A DNA stretch of 52,060 bases, from NCBI GenBank assembly GCA_030447385.1, contig JAUJOY010000006.1, positions 1-52,060 on the forward strand. Direction: 5' to 3'. Source of the stretch: Mycobacteriales bacterium (GTDB taxonomy: Bacteria; Actinomycetota; Actinomycetes; Mycobacteriales; SCTD01). Under the pieces are notes generated by a model. The model worked only from the letters and a program-made list of their open reading frames with translations. It searched no databases and was not told the origin of the DNA. The position numbers were made by a program, and so were the translations under genes. How positions within the stretch are numbered: the stretch's first letter is position 1; each line of letters opens with the position of its first letter. Below are positions 44,540-52,060 of the stretch, one piece after another.

Positions 44540-46030
44540 GTGGACGGCAGCTTCAACACGATCCTCCTCGCCTCCTCGGCCCTCCTGCTGGTGGCGGTGG
44601 TGTCGGTCCGGCTCGCCAGCCGGACAGGCCTGCCCTCACTGCTGATCTACCTCGCCGTGGGCCTGGCGGTGGGTGAGGCCGGCCTGGGCATCGAGTTCTC
44701 CGACTACGGGCTCACGTCCGACCTCGGACTGCTCGCGCTGGCGCTGATCCTCGCGGAGGGCGGTCTCACGACCCGCTGGGCGGCGGTGCGCCCGGTGCTG
44801 CCGTTCGCCCTCGTCCTGGCCACGCTCGGCGTGACCGTCAGCGTCGCGGTGGTCGCGGCCGTGGCGTTCCTGCTGCTCGGAGCCGATGCGCGTACAGCAG
44901 TCATCCTCGGCAGCGTCGTCGCCTCCACGGACGCCGCAGCGGTCTTCAGCGTGCTGCGCCGGCTCCCGCTCCGGACGCGCGTCGGGGCCGCCCTCGAGGC
45001 CGAGTCGGGGCTGAACGACGCGCCGGTCGTCGTGCTCGTGGTGCTGGCCTCCTCCGACGCCTGGGGTCGGACCTCGGTGCTGGAGGGGCTCGGCACGGTG
45101 GCGCTGGAGCTCGTCGGCGGGGCGCTGCTCGGGGTCGTCGTCGGCCGGCTCGGCCGCGAGCTGCTGGCGCGGGTGGCGCTGCCGACCTCCGGGCTGTACC
45201 CGCTCGCCACCGTGGCCCTGTGCCTGCTGGCCTTCGCCGCCGGCCAGGCGCTGCACCTGAGCGGCTTCCTCGCGGTCTACCTCGCCGCCCTGGTGCTCGG
45301 CAACTCGCCGCTGCCGCACCGCCGCGCCGTGCTCGGCTTCGCCAGCTCCACCGCCCTGCTGGCCGAGGCCGGGCTGTTCGTCCTGCTGGGCCTGCTGGTG
45401 TCCCCCGACCGCCTCCTGCCGGCGGTGCCCGAGGCGTTGCTGATCGGCGCCGCCGCCACCTTCCTCGCCCGGCCGCTGGCGGTGGGCCTGTCGGCGCTGC
45501 CGTTCCGGCTGCCGTGGCGCGAGCAGGTCTTCCTGTCCTGGGCGGGTCTGCGGGGCGCCGTGCCGATCGTCATCGCCACCATCCCGGTCACCGAGGGGCT
45601 GCCCGGTTCCGAGCGGATCCTCGACATCGTCTTCGTGCTGGTCGTCGTCTACACCCTGATCCAGGCCCCGACACTGCCCCTGGTGGGGCGGCGCCTGGGC
45701 GTGGTCGACAGCGGCCAGGCGCTGGACGTCGAGATCGAGGCCGCGCCGCTCGAGGAGATGCGGGCCGACCTGCTGCAGGTGCGCGTGGGGCCGGGGTCCC
45801 GCCTGCACGGCGTCTACGTGGAGGAGCTCCGGCTGCCGCAGGGGGCGCAGGTGACCCTCATCGTGCGCGGCGGCCAGAGCATCGTCCCCGGCGAGCACAC
45901 CCACCTGATGCACGGTGACGCGCTGCTGATCGTGACGCCGAGCGGCGTGCGGGACGAGGCCGAGGCGCGCCTTCGCGCGGTCGCCCGCGGCGGGAAGCTC
46001 GCTCGCTGGAAAGGCGAGTTGGGCAGCTGA
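44540..46030 (+). CDS. CPA1 potassium/proton antiporter with TrkA-C domain (NhaP2-like)
   Basis: The 496-residue protein has about twelve membrane helices (1-390) and a C-terminal TrkA-C/RCK-type domain (about 405-485, with [19 protein letters not shown] and [10 protein letters not shown]-like ending). Transport-core motifs are [19 protein letters not shown] and [18 protein letters not shown], containing the Asp residues of electroneutral CPA1 exchangers, and [13 protein letters not shown]. It would exchange K+ or Na+ for protons and be gated by a ligand. The GTG start is 33 bp after secDF. Confidence 0.9.
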   Translation: MDGSFNTILLASSALLLVAVVSVRLASRTGLPSLLIYLAVGLAVGEAGLGIEFSDYGLTSDLGLLALALILAEGGLTTRWAAVRPVLPFALVLATLGVTVSVAVVAAVAFLLLGADARTAVILGSVVASTDAAAVFSVLRRLPLRTRVGAALEAESGLNDAPVVVLVVLASSDAWGRTSVLEGLGTVALELVGGALLGVVVGRLGRELLARVALPTSGLYPLATVALCLLAFAAGQALHLSGFLAVYLAALVLGNSPLPHRRAVLGFASSTALLAEAGLFVLLGLLVSPDRLLPAVPEALLIGAAATFLARPLAVGLSALPFRLPWREQVFLSWAGLRGAVPIVIATIPVTEGLPGSERILDIVFVLVVVYTLIQAPTLPLVGRRLGVVDSGQALDVEIEAAPLEEMRADLLQVRVGPGSRLHGVYVEELRLPQGAQVTLIVRGGQSIVPGEHTHLMHGDALLIVTPSGVRDEAEARLRAVARGGKLARWKGELGS

Positions 46031-46116
46031 CGCCGCCCGTCCGCCCGGCTTCCCGTGGGAACGGCGGGGACGCGACCCCTGTTGGGGGGAGTAGTCCCTC
46101 GACCCAGGAGTACGCC

Positions 46117-46791
46117 ATGTGGCTGCGCGGCAAGCCGGAGATGCCCACCCAGGAGACCGCTCTGCGCGGCCGGTCCGCCCCGCTGGCGGTCCCTGCGCGG
46201 CACGAGGTGCTCGGCACCCCGCTGACACCGCCGTGGCCCGAGGGCAGCGAGGTCCTCTACGTGGGCATGGGCTGCTTCTGGGGAGCCGAGCGGCTGTTCT
46301 GGCAGCTCCCCGGCGTACACACGACGGCCGCCGGCTACACCGGCGGCTTCACGCCGAACCCGACCTACGAGGAGACCTGCACCGGGCGCACCGGGCACAC
46401 CGAGGCGGTCCTGGTGGTCCACGACCCGGCGAAGGTCGACCTCCAGACGCTGCTGAAGACGTTCTGGGAGAACCACGACCCGACGCAGCGCAACGGCCAG
46501 GGCAACGACCACGGCACGCAGTACCGCACCGCGATCTACCCCACGACCGACGCGCAGCTGGTCGCCGTGCGGGCCTCCGCAGAGCGCTACCAGGCCGCGC
46601 TGACCGCGTCCGGACACCGCACGATCACCACCGAGATCCGCCCCTTCGCCGAGGCGGGCCCGTGGTACTACGCGGAGGGCTATCACCAGCAGTACCTCGC
46701 GAAGAACCCCCGCGGCTACTGCAACCACGGTTTCTGCCAGGTCGCCTACGACCACCAGGCTCCGACGGGCGTGGACGCCCCCTCCGCCTGA
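46117..46791 (+). CDS. msrA: Peptide methionine-S-sulfoxide reductase
   Basis: The 224-residue enzyme reduces methionine-S-sulfoxide in proteins. The catalytic Cys53 is in [14 protein letters not shown]; other MsrA motifs are [40 protein letters not shown] and [16 protein letters not shown] likely resolving Cys lies in GYCNHGFCQ. The first 40 residues form the N-terminal extension typical of long MsrA forms. AGGAG lies 6 nt before the ATG. It converges on the DUF3352 gene 14 bp away. Confidence 0.95.
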   Translation: MWLRGKPEMPTQETALRGRSAPLAVPARHEVLGTPLTPPWPEGSEVLYVGMGCFWGAERLFWQLPGVHTTAAGYTGGFTPNPTYEETCTGRTGHTEAVLVVHDPAKVDLQTLLKTFWENHDPTQRNGQGNDHGTQYRTAIYPTTDAQLVAVRASAERYQAALTASGHRTITTEIRPFAEAGPWYYAEGYHQQYLAKNPRGYCNHGFCQVAYDHQAPTGVDAPSA

Positions 46792-46805
46792 GTGCGGTCA
46801 CCGGG

Positions 46806-48305
46806 CTACTCCCGGACGGTCAGCCGCATCCGGAAGGTGCCGTTCCTCGCGTCTCCGGAGCTGGTCATCCCGAACGACTCCAGCTTGCGGACGTCCGGCG
46901 GCCGCTCGCCCTCGCCCCCGTCGGACATCTCTTCGGAGAGGGTGATCGCCTTCGCGATGTCGATGTAGAGGAGCATCCCGGCGCCCGCCGCGTCAGGGAC
47001 AGCGGTGCGGAAGGCGGGTGAGGCGCCGAGGTCGCCGTCGTCGCGGCTGACGGCGTCGAGCGCCTCGGGGGTGCTCCCGACGGCGATGCCGTCGTTCAGG
47101 CGCCGCAGCATGGGGGCGCCGTCCTCTCCCGGCGCACCACCGAGCAGCGCACCGGCTGTGCGGAAGGCGCTGTCGACGTCGCTCGTGCGGGTGCGCAGCG
47201 CGAACCCCTCCTCCCCGACGGCCGCCAGCGTCTCCTCCCCGAGCAGTGGCCGCAGGTCGTCGGGCAGCGTGACCCCCACCTCCTCGGCCACCTCCAGGAT
47301 GCCGAGGGGGTCCTCCCCGCTGTCGGCGTAGACCTTGTCGAACACCTCCGCAAGCGCGGCACCGAGGTTGGTGATGCTCATGGCGGCCACCGTGTCGGCG
47401 GGCAGCCTCGCGACCATGTCGCTGCCCTTGCCGGTCCCGGCGGACGCCGAGGGGAGCTCCGGTGCCCGCACGCCCAGGGTTCGCCCGATCAGCTCCACGT
47501 GGTCCTTGCCGGCGGAGGCGCCGAGGATGACCTTGCCGGTGACGTCGAACCCCTCAGGCAAGCCGTACTCCTGCGCGACGTCCTCTACGGACTCCTGAGG
47601 GAGGGCGTCCCACACCGCGCCGAGGTCGGCCCAGGCCGTCACGATCTGGTCGCCGTCCAGCGCCTGCACCGCGTCCTTCCACGCCGGAGCGTCCGCGAGC
47701 ACCTGCTCGGTCTTCGCGGCCGCGTCCACCACAGCCTGGGTCTCGCCGAGCAGGACGTAGTCGGCGGCGTCACTGAACGCGAAGAACGTCTCGTCGTCGT
47801 CCTCCTGCAGCCGGCGCATGGCGGACTCCGCGCCGTCGCGGTCGGTGTAGGCGATCGCGGCCAGCACATCGGGCTCCTCGCCGGCCCCGGGAAGGGCAGC
47901 CAGGCCGACCCGGTCGCCGATCCACGGGGCGATGTCCCTGTCGTAGTCGACGTCCCCGTCGCTGTCGAACAGCGCCGACAGCAGCTGGTCCTTCACGGCA
48001 TCCTCGGACTTCACCCGGTCCTGCGTCGTCGGGAAGCGCTGCGCGAGCCGGTAGACCGCGAGCTTCTGCGAGGCGGCCGGGTTGAGGTCGATCTTGGCGA
48101 ACGCGACCGCGCTGGCGGGAACGACGTCCTCGGGCTGGCTCCCGCCGCCGCCGAGGAAGCCCGACAGCGCCAGAGCGACACCGGCCACAGCCACGGCGGC
48201 GGCGCCAGCCCCGATCGCGAGCAGGATCGGCAGCCGGCTGCGCCCGGCCGGCTGCGGCGGGCCGTAGGAGTCCGGACCGGTGGCGGGCGGCGGCTGGATG
48301 CTCAC
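46806..48305 (-). CDS. DUF3352 membrane-anchored protein
   Basis: From GTG 48305 the protein has 499 residues: a Pro/Gly-rich cytoplasmic N-terminus, one membrane helix (PILLAIGAGAAAVAVAGVAL, about 27-46) and a large extracytoplasmic DUF3352 domain (about 60-495). Typical segments are VVPASAVAFAKIDLNPAASQ, AVYRLAQRFPTTQDRV, IAPWIGDRVGLAALPGAGEE and LLYIDIAKAITLSEEM. The domain is found mainly in actinomycetes and cyanobacteria and has no known activity. The start lies 124 bp from the divergent membrane-protein gene. Confidence 0.82.
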   Translation of the reverse strand: MSIQPPPATGPDSYGPPQPAGRSRLPILLAIGAGAAAVAVAGVALALSGFLGGGGSQPEDVVPASAVAFAKIDLNPAASQKLAVYRLAQRFPTTQDRVKSEDAVKDQLLSALFDSDGDVDYDRDIAPWIGDRVGLAALPGAGEEPDVLAAIAYTDRDGAESAMRRLQEDDDETFFAFSDAADYVLLGETQAVVDAAAKTEQVLADAPAWKDAVQALDGDQIVTAWADLGAVWDALPQESVEDVAQEYGLPEGFDVTGKVILGASAGKDHVELIGRTLGVRAPELPSASAGTGKGSDMVARLPADTVAAMSITNLGAALAEVFDKVYADSGEDPLGILEVAEEVGVTLPDDLRPLLGEETLAAVGEEGFALRTRTSDVDSAFRTAGALLGGAPGEDGAPMLRRLNDGIAVGSTPEALDAVSRDDGDLGASPAFRTAVPDAAGAGMLLYIDIAKAITLSEEMSDGGEGERPPDVRKLESFGMTSSGDARNGTFRMRLTVRE

Positions 48306-48429
48306 GGCAGGGCTCGTCTCGCGCAGGCGCCGGGTGGTCCGCCGCATCACCCGCAGGATGCACCTGCCGCAGCGCGCTGTCCGGCCTTTCACCAAGCGCC
48401 TCTGCGAGCGGGCGTGGCAACCTGGGGCG

Positions 48430-49218
48430 GTGCTGCGAAGTCGTGACGCCCGCATCGTCACGGTCATCGGGCTGTGGGTGCTCCTGGCGCTCGGGCTGGA
48501 CACCGGAGCGTCCCTGGCGCAGCAGCGGATGATCGGCGCCGGCACCTGGCTGCTGCTGCTGCTCGCCCTGCACGGGGAGGACCGGGCGACCCGCGTGCAG
48601 GTGGGTGTGGTGGTGGTCTTCGCCACGATCGTGGAGTACGTCTTCGCCGGCTGGCTCGGTGCCTACGTCTACCGCCTGGAGAACGTCCCGGCCTTCGTGC
48701 CGCCCGGCCACGGGCTGATCTACCTGTGCGCGTTCGCGATCGGCCGCAGCGCCTGGGCGCACCGGCACTCGCGCTGGTTCCTGCCCGCCACGCTGGTCGT
48801 CGGCGGCTGCTGGGCGCTGTGGGGGGTCACGCTGGCCGACCGGCCCGATCTGCTCGGGGCGTTCTGGTACGGCTGCCTGCTGGTGTTCGCCTGGAAGGGC
48901 AGGAGCCCCCTGCTGTACGCCGGCGCGTTCCTCGTCGTGAGCTACCTCGAGATTATCGGCACCTCGCTCGGCACCTGGGCCTGGCAGCCCACCGACCCGC
49001 TCGGGCTCGTGACGGTCGGCAACCCGCCGAGCGGGATCGCGGGCGGCTACGCCTGGTTCGACGCCGCGGCGCTCTACGCCACTCCGCGCCTGCTCGCCGC
49101 GTGGGACCGGCGGCGCGGTCAGAACCAGGACGGGTCGGTGTCGGAGGAGGTCGAGTCCAGCCTGTCGAGCAAGGTGAGCGCAGGGCCGGTCTTCGGCAGC
49201 TCCCAGCGGAAGAAGTAG
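48430..49218 (+). CDS. Multi-pass membrane protein, unknown function
   Basis: From GTG 48430 the protein has 262 residues and seven or so hydrophobic helices (for example VTVIGLWVLLALGLDTG, VGVVVVFATIVEYVFAGWLG, FLPATLVVGGCWALWGV, AFLVVSYLEIIGTSLGTWAW). I do not recognise the family; EYVFAGWLGAYVYRLENVP and HGLIYLCAFAIGR could serve as search motifs. ATG 48358 is an alternative start with a more basic N-terminus. The last 100 bp overlap the acyl-CoA dehydrogenase gene on the other strand, so the Ser/Arg-rich C-terminus is shaped by antisense coding. Confidence 0.65.
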   Translation: MLRSRDARIVTVIGLWVLLALGLDTGASLAQQRMIGAGTWLLLLLALHGEDRATRVQVGVVVVFATIVEYVFAGWLGAYVYRLENVPAFVPPGHGLIYLCAFAIGRSAWAHRHSRWFLPATLVVGGCWALWGVTLADRPDLLGAFWYGCLLVFAWKGRSPLLYAGAFLVVSYLEIIGTSLGTWAWQPTDPLGLVTVGNPPSGIAGGYAWFDAAALYATPRLLAAWDRRRGQNQDGSVSEEVESSLSSKVSAGPVFGSSQRKK

Positions 49219-50903
49219 CGGCCGGCCTGGCGCTTGCCGTCGTAGAACCCGCCCCGCCGGCCGTCCGCTGCGAGCAGCTGCTCCAGCCAGATCCAGGCCA
49301 GGACGACGTGGCCGACCGCTTCGAGGTAGAGCGAGGCGTTGGCCAGCGCCGCCTCGACGTCGCCCGTGCGGAACAACCCGGCGGTCGTCGTGACGACCCG
49401 GTCGGCAGCCGCGCGCAGCTGACCCCCGAGCTCGGCGAGCTCCCCTCCGGCCGCCTCCGCCCGCTCGGCGGTGCGGCCAAGCGTCGCGGCGAGCAGCAGC
49501 AGCCCGGCGCCGCCCTGCATGACCACCTTGCGCCCGAGCAGGTCCAGCGCCTGGATGCCGTGCGTCCCCTCGTGGATCGGGTTGAGCCGGTTGTCGCGGT
49601 AGAACTGCTCGACCGGGTGCTCCCGGGTGTAGCCGTACCCCCCGAGCACCTGGATCGCCAGGCTGTTGGCCTCCAGGCACCACTGCGACGGCCAGCTCTT
49701 CGCGATCGGCGTCAGCACGTCCAGGAGCAGCCGCGCCTGCGCCCGGTCCTCGTCCGACTCGCCCGTCTTCTGCTCGTCCAGCAGCCGCGCGCAGTACAGG
49801 TTGAGCGCGAGGGCACCTTCCACGTACGACTTCTGGGCGAGCAGCATCCGCTTCACGTCGGGGTGCTCGATGATCGGGACCTGCGGCGTGGCCGGGTCCT
49901 TCGCGCTGACCCGACGACCCTGCAGGCGCTGCCTGGCGTAGGCCAGCGAGTGCAGGTAGCCCGTGTAGCCCAGCGCCGTCGCGCCCAGACCCACGCCCAC
50001 CCGCGCCTCGTTCATCATGTGGAACATGTACGCCAGCCCGCGGTGCTGCTCGCCCACCAGGTAGCCGACCGCTCCGGGCGCACCGCCCGGCGTGTGCCCG
50101 CCCTCACCGAAGTTCAGCAGCGTGTTGACGGTGCCCCGAAAGCCCATCTTGTGGTTCAGCCCGGCCAGGACGACGTCGTTGCGCTCGCCGGTGCCCACGA
50201 TCACCTTCGGCACCACGAACAGCGAGATGCCCTTCACCCCGGCGGGTCCCCCGGGGATCTTGGCCAGCACGAGATGGACGATGTTCTCGGTCAGGTCGTG
50301 GTCGCCCCCGGAGATCCACATCTTGTTGCCGAACAGGCGGTAGGTCCCGTCGGGCTGCGCCTCCGCGCGGGTCGTGACGTCGGACAGGGAGGAGCCGGCC
50401 TCGGGCTCGGACAGGCACATCGTGCCGAAGAAGCGCCCCTCGACCATCGGCCGGACGAAGGTGTCGACCTGCTCCGCGGTGCCGTGCTCGAGCAGCAGGT
50501 GGACGTTGGCGAGCGTGAGGAAGGGGTAGCTGCTCGTGCTGACGTTGGCGGCGTGGAACCACGCGAAGACGGCGTTGCCGATCACGGTCGGCAGCGCGAG
50601 CCCGCCGACCGCCTCGTCGAGGGTGCCCGCGAGCAGGCCGGCGTCGGCGAACACCTTCAGGGCTGCACCGATCTCCGGGATCAGGTGCACCCGCTCGCCG
50701 TCGAAACGCGGCTCCTCGCTGTCGCTCCTGCGGTTGTGCGGCGCGAAGTGCTCCGTCGCGACCTGTGCCGCGAGGTCGATCACCGCGTCGAAGGTCTCGC
50801 GGGAGTGCTCGGCGTGCCGGGGCCGCCGAGTCAGGTTCTCGACGTCCAGCCACTCGTACAGCAGGAAGTCCAGGTCCCGGCGGTTCAGCAGCAGGCTGGC
50901 CAT
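49119..50903 (-). CDS. Acyl-CoA dehydrogenase, long (DmdC/FadE-like) type
   Basis: The 594-residue flavoenzyme is of the longer class that includes DmdC-type dehydrogenases: N-terminal LNRRDLDFLLYEWLDVENLT, FAD-binding CLSEPEAGSSLSDVTTRA and FGNKMWISGGDHDLTENIVH, the substrate-side MGFRGTVNTLLNFG, and the C-terminal GYGYTREHPVEQFYRDNRL with LNPIHEGTHGIQALDLLGRK, where the Glu before Gly-Thr is the probable base. An extra C-terminal helical domain (about 470-594) is present. GTG 50912 is an alternative start forming a 4-bp overlap with the EamA gene. Tail-to-tail overlap with the preceding membrane-protein gene is 100 bp. Confidence 0.92.
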   Translation of the reverse strand: MASLLLNRRDLDFLLYEWLDVENLTRRPRHAEHSRETFDAVIDLAAQVATEHFAPHNRRSDSEEPRFDGERVHLIPEIGAALKVFADAGLLAGTLDEAVGGLALPTVIGNAVFAWFHAANVSTSSYPFLTLANVHLLLEHGTAEQVDTFVRPMVEGRFFGTMCLSEPEAGSSLSDVTTRAEAQPDGTYRLFGNKMWISGGDHDLTENIVHLVLAKIPGGPAGVKGISLFVVPKVIVGTGERNDVVLAGLNHKMGFRGTVNTLLNFGEGGHTPGGAPGAVGYLVGEQHRGLAYMFHMMNEARVGVGLGATALGYTGYLHSLAYARQRLQGRRVSAKDPATPQVPIIEHPDVKRMLLAQKSYVEGALALNLYCARLLDEQKTGESDEDRAQARLLLDVLTPIAKSWPSQWCLEANSLAIQVLGGYGYTREHPVEQFYRDNRLNPIHEGTHGIQALDLLGRKVVMQGGAGLLLLAATLGRTAERAEAAGGELAELGGQLRAAADRVVTTTAGLFRTGDVEAALANASLYLEAVGHVVLAWIWLEQLLAADGRRGGFYDGKRQAGRYFFRWELPKTGPALTLLDRLDSTSSDTDPSWF

Positions 50904-50908
50904 GCGGC

Positions 50909-51814
50909 TCACCCTAGGTTCTGCTCCTGTGGAGCCGGATCGGGTACGGGACGCAGCCGGGCGAGGACGGTGACGGCCAGCAGGACGACCGCACCGCCGG
51001 CGGCCTGGAGGGGGCTGAGCCGCTCGCCGAGCACCAGCCCCGCCACCGCGATGCTGACCACCGGCTCCACCGTGGACACCACCGCCGTGTCCGAGGGGCC
51101 GAGCAGCGCGAGGGCCGCGAAGAACGCGGTGACGGCGAGGACCGTGCCGACCAGCGCTATGCCGACCAGGGCGAGCCAGGCGGACGCCTCGTCCGGCAGG
51201 CGTGGGCGGGTCAGCGCCGCGAGCAGGTTGAAGCTGACCGCGCCGGCCGCGATGGCGGTGGCCGCCATGGCCACCGGCTCCACTCCGCGCACCCGGCTGC
51301 TGGCGAGGATGTAGAGCGCGTACACGAGCGCGGCGGCGAGCCCGAAGGCGACGCCCGCGACCTGCCCCCCCTGCACGGGACCCAACGTCAGGACGGTTCC
51401 GGCCATGGCGACGACGACGCAGGCCACGGCGACCGGCCGGGGTCGCTCGCGCAGGAGCAGCGCACCCAGCAGCACGACGAGCGCCGGGTAGAAGTACAGG
51501 AGCAGGGACGTCAGGCCGGCCGAGATCCGCTCCAGAGCGAAGAAGAAGCACAGTCCCTGACCTGCGTAGCCGATCCCGCCGAGCGCGGCCAGTGCCGTCA
51601 GGCGGCGCCCGCGTGGCAGCGCGTCCCCCCGCAACCGGGCCAGCGCCAGGAGGATCAGTGCGGCGAGGGTGAACCGGACGGCGAGCACGCCCACCGGCTG
51701 GGCGCCGTCCGCGTAGACGATCTTGGTGAGCACCGGCATCACGCCGAAGCACGCGGCGCTGAGCAGGGCGAAGCCCACGCCGAGCAGCCGGCGCCGTCGC
51801 GGGTCGCTCGTCAC
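50909..51814 (-). CDS. EamA-family (DMT superfamily) exporter
   Basis: The 301-residue protein has ten hydrophobic helices arranged as two EamA repeats: GFALLSAACFGVMPVLTKIV to VVVAMAGTVLTLGPV, and FGLAAALVYALYILASSRV to AAGGAVVLLAVTVLARL. The second-repeat signature SDTAVVSTVEPVVSIAVAGL with VLGERLSPLQ is diagnostic. Substrates in this superfamily are amino acids or other metabolites. It starts with GTG 51814 and is immediately upstream of, or overlaps, the acyl-CoA dehydrogenase gene, so they are probably cotranscribed. Confidence 0.9.
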   Translation of the reverse strand: MTSDPRRRRLLGVGFALLSAACFGVMPVLTKIVYADGAQPVGVLAVRFTLAALILLALARLRGDALPRGRRLTALAALGGIGYAGQGLCFFFALERISAGLTSLLLYFYPALVVLLGALLLRERPRPVAVACVVVAMAGTVLTLGPVQGGQVAGVAFGLAAALVYALYILASSRVRGVEPVAMAATAIAAGAVSFNLLAALTRPRLPDEASAWLALVGIALVGTVLAVTAFFAALALLGPSDTAVVSTVEPVVSIAVAGLVLGERLSPLQAAGGAVVLLAVTVLARLRPVPDPAPQEQNLG

Positions 51815-51873
51815 CGGGCGGACGGTAGCCGGGCGCTGCGGCGTGGCGCCGGGGCCTGGGGCCGGGGGATCCC

Positions 51874-51879
51874 TAGCCT
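51874..51879 (+). promoter_or_regulatory. -10 element (TAGCCT) of the last gene
   Basis: TAGCCT is followed by 6 nt and the ATG at 51886, matching the other leaderless-type starts in the window. It lies in the 71-bp gap to the divergent EamA gene. Confidence 0.45.
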
Positions 51880-51885
51880 GCGGTC

Positions 51886-52060
51886 ATGGCCCGCGGACGG
51901 CATCGACGGCGACGAGAGTGGTTCGGGCGGCTGCGGTTCGGGCGGCTGCGGTTCGGGTGGCTGCGGTTCGGGTGGCTGCGGTTCGGGTGGCTGGGGCCGC
52001 ATCGGGGTGCGGCGTACGCGCCCCCGCAGGACCGTGCCGAGCTCGGGCTTCGGGCGCAGG
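51886..52060 (+). CDS. N-terminal end of a protein with pentapeptide repeats (partial)
   Basis: The frame begins MARGRHRRRREW and then repeats Arg-Phe-Gly-Arg/Trp-Leu five times before continuing GPHRGAAYAPPQDRAEL to the right edge. The start is supported by TAGCCT 6 nt upstream. An Arg-rich head followed by a Pro-rich segment is compatible with the N-terminus of an actinobacterial metallopeptidase-family (DUF1025-type) protein, but the diagnostic HExxH region would lie outside the window, so this is a weak guess. Confidence 0.5.
   Translation, partial: MARGRHRRRREWFGRLRFGRLRFGWLRFGWLRFGWLGPHRGAAYAPPQDRAELGLRAQ
51920..51994 (+). repeat. Five tandem copies of a 15-bp unit
   Basis: The unit GGTTCGGGTGGCTGC occurs five times without gaps (starts 51920, 51935, 51950, 51965, 51980). 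The first two copies have GGGCGG for GGGTGG and the last ends in G. The length keeps the reading frame, so copy number can change without frameshift. It encodes the pentapeptide repeat of the last gene; the opposite strand would encode Pro-Pro-Glu-Pro-Gln repeats. Confidence 0.9.

Noticed and set aside
48474-51314. 946-codon plus-strand frame over the acyl-CoA dehydrogenase
   Set aside because: Shadow frame: it lies antisense to the enzyme and the EamA gene and lacks any recognisable domain.
51920-51994. A CRISPR array or iteron-type origin
   Set aside because: Units are contiguous 15-mers without spacers and keep an open reading frame; no cas or replication gene is near.
51811-52002. Minus-strand Pro-Pro-Glu-Pro-Gln repeat protein
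   Set aside because: It overlaps the EamA start region and is the antisense of the pentapeptide repeat; the plus strand has a promoter-like element and a continuing frame.

Overview
The window is about 52 kb of high-GC DNA with the features of an actinomycete chromosome. GTG, TTG and ATG starts are mixed, adjacent genes repeatedly overlap by 4 bp (ATGA/GTGA), and several genes have a TAnnnT hexamer 6-8 nt before the start codon, which suggests leaderless transcripts. Typical actinobacterial families are present: an Lsr2 C-terminal domain protein, DUF5685, DUF7455, an F420-type (Ddn-like) oxidoreductase, an RskA-like anti-sigma factor and a TIGR03086 protein. The gene content would fit a soil or rock actinomycete such as a Geodermatophilales/Frankiales-like lineage, but I cannot fix the genus from sequence alone.

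Layout. (1) 1-1890 is the right end of an integrative element: a truncated reading frame, then a leftward tyrosine integrase whose gene abuts a 43-bp copy of the 3' half of an initiator tRNA-Met (attR). The rest of the element and the regenerated tRNA should lie left of the window. (2) 1891-6955 is ordinary chromosome: a GAF-EAL phosphodiesterase, a minimal Lsr2-like DNA-binding protein behind a perfect palindrome, a TIGR03086/AraC divergent pair, a disordered acidic protein, a 48-residue DUF1059 protein with a TTG start, and an unknown 123-residue protein. (3) 7000-12803 is a tightly packed operon: a possible 16-codon leader ORF, a membrane protein, GH15 glucoamylase/trehalase-like enzyme, VKOR-like membrane protein, SDR oxidoreductase, ECF sigma factor and zinc-finger RskA-like anti-sigma factor. 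(4) 12832-18251 holds a TetR regulator divergent from a helical protein that may be TetR-like without a DNA-binding domain, an HTTM membrane protein with a small coupled partner, a Ddn-like enzyme, DUF4230 and DUF5685 proteins and a small membrane protein.

(5) 18248-29614 is a galactose/galactoside locus. Leftward: galM-galK, then glycosyltransferase, GH43-like beta-propeller, aldo/keto reductase, GH2 glycosidase, galT and a zinc alcohol dehydrogenase, almost all start-stop overlapped. Divergently: UDP-galactopyranose mutase. The shared promoter region has a sigma70-like promoter whose predicted start site sits inside a LacI-type operator nested in a longer inverted repeat. No transporter, galE or LacI gene is in the window. 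This locus is the best candidate for an undescribed pathway: it could make, remodel and degrade a galactofuranose-containing product. (6) 29693-35916 is a leftward glycolate operon, glcG-aceB-glcD-glcE-glcF, which would oxidise glycolate to glyoxylate and condense it with acetyl-CoA to malate.

(7) 36162-52060 is mixed housekeeping: photolyase, DUF7455, a saccharopine-dehydrogenase-like enoyl reductase, a thioesterase, a 21-residue hydrophobic peptide, release factor 3, a one-chain SecD-SecF fusion with a Pro/Ala-rich insert, a CPA1 antiporter with TrkA-C domain, MsrA, a DUF3352 protein, a membrane protein, a long-type acyl-CoA dehydrogenase coupled to an EamA exporter, and the start of a protein whose N-terminus is a five-fold pentapeptide repeat.
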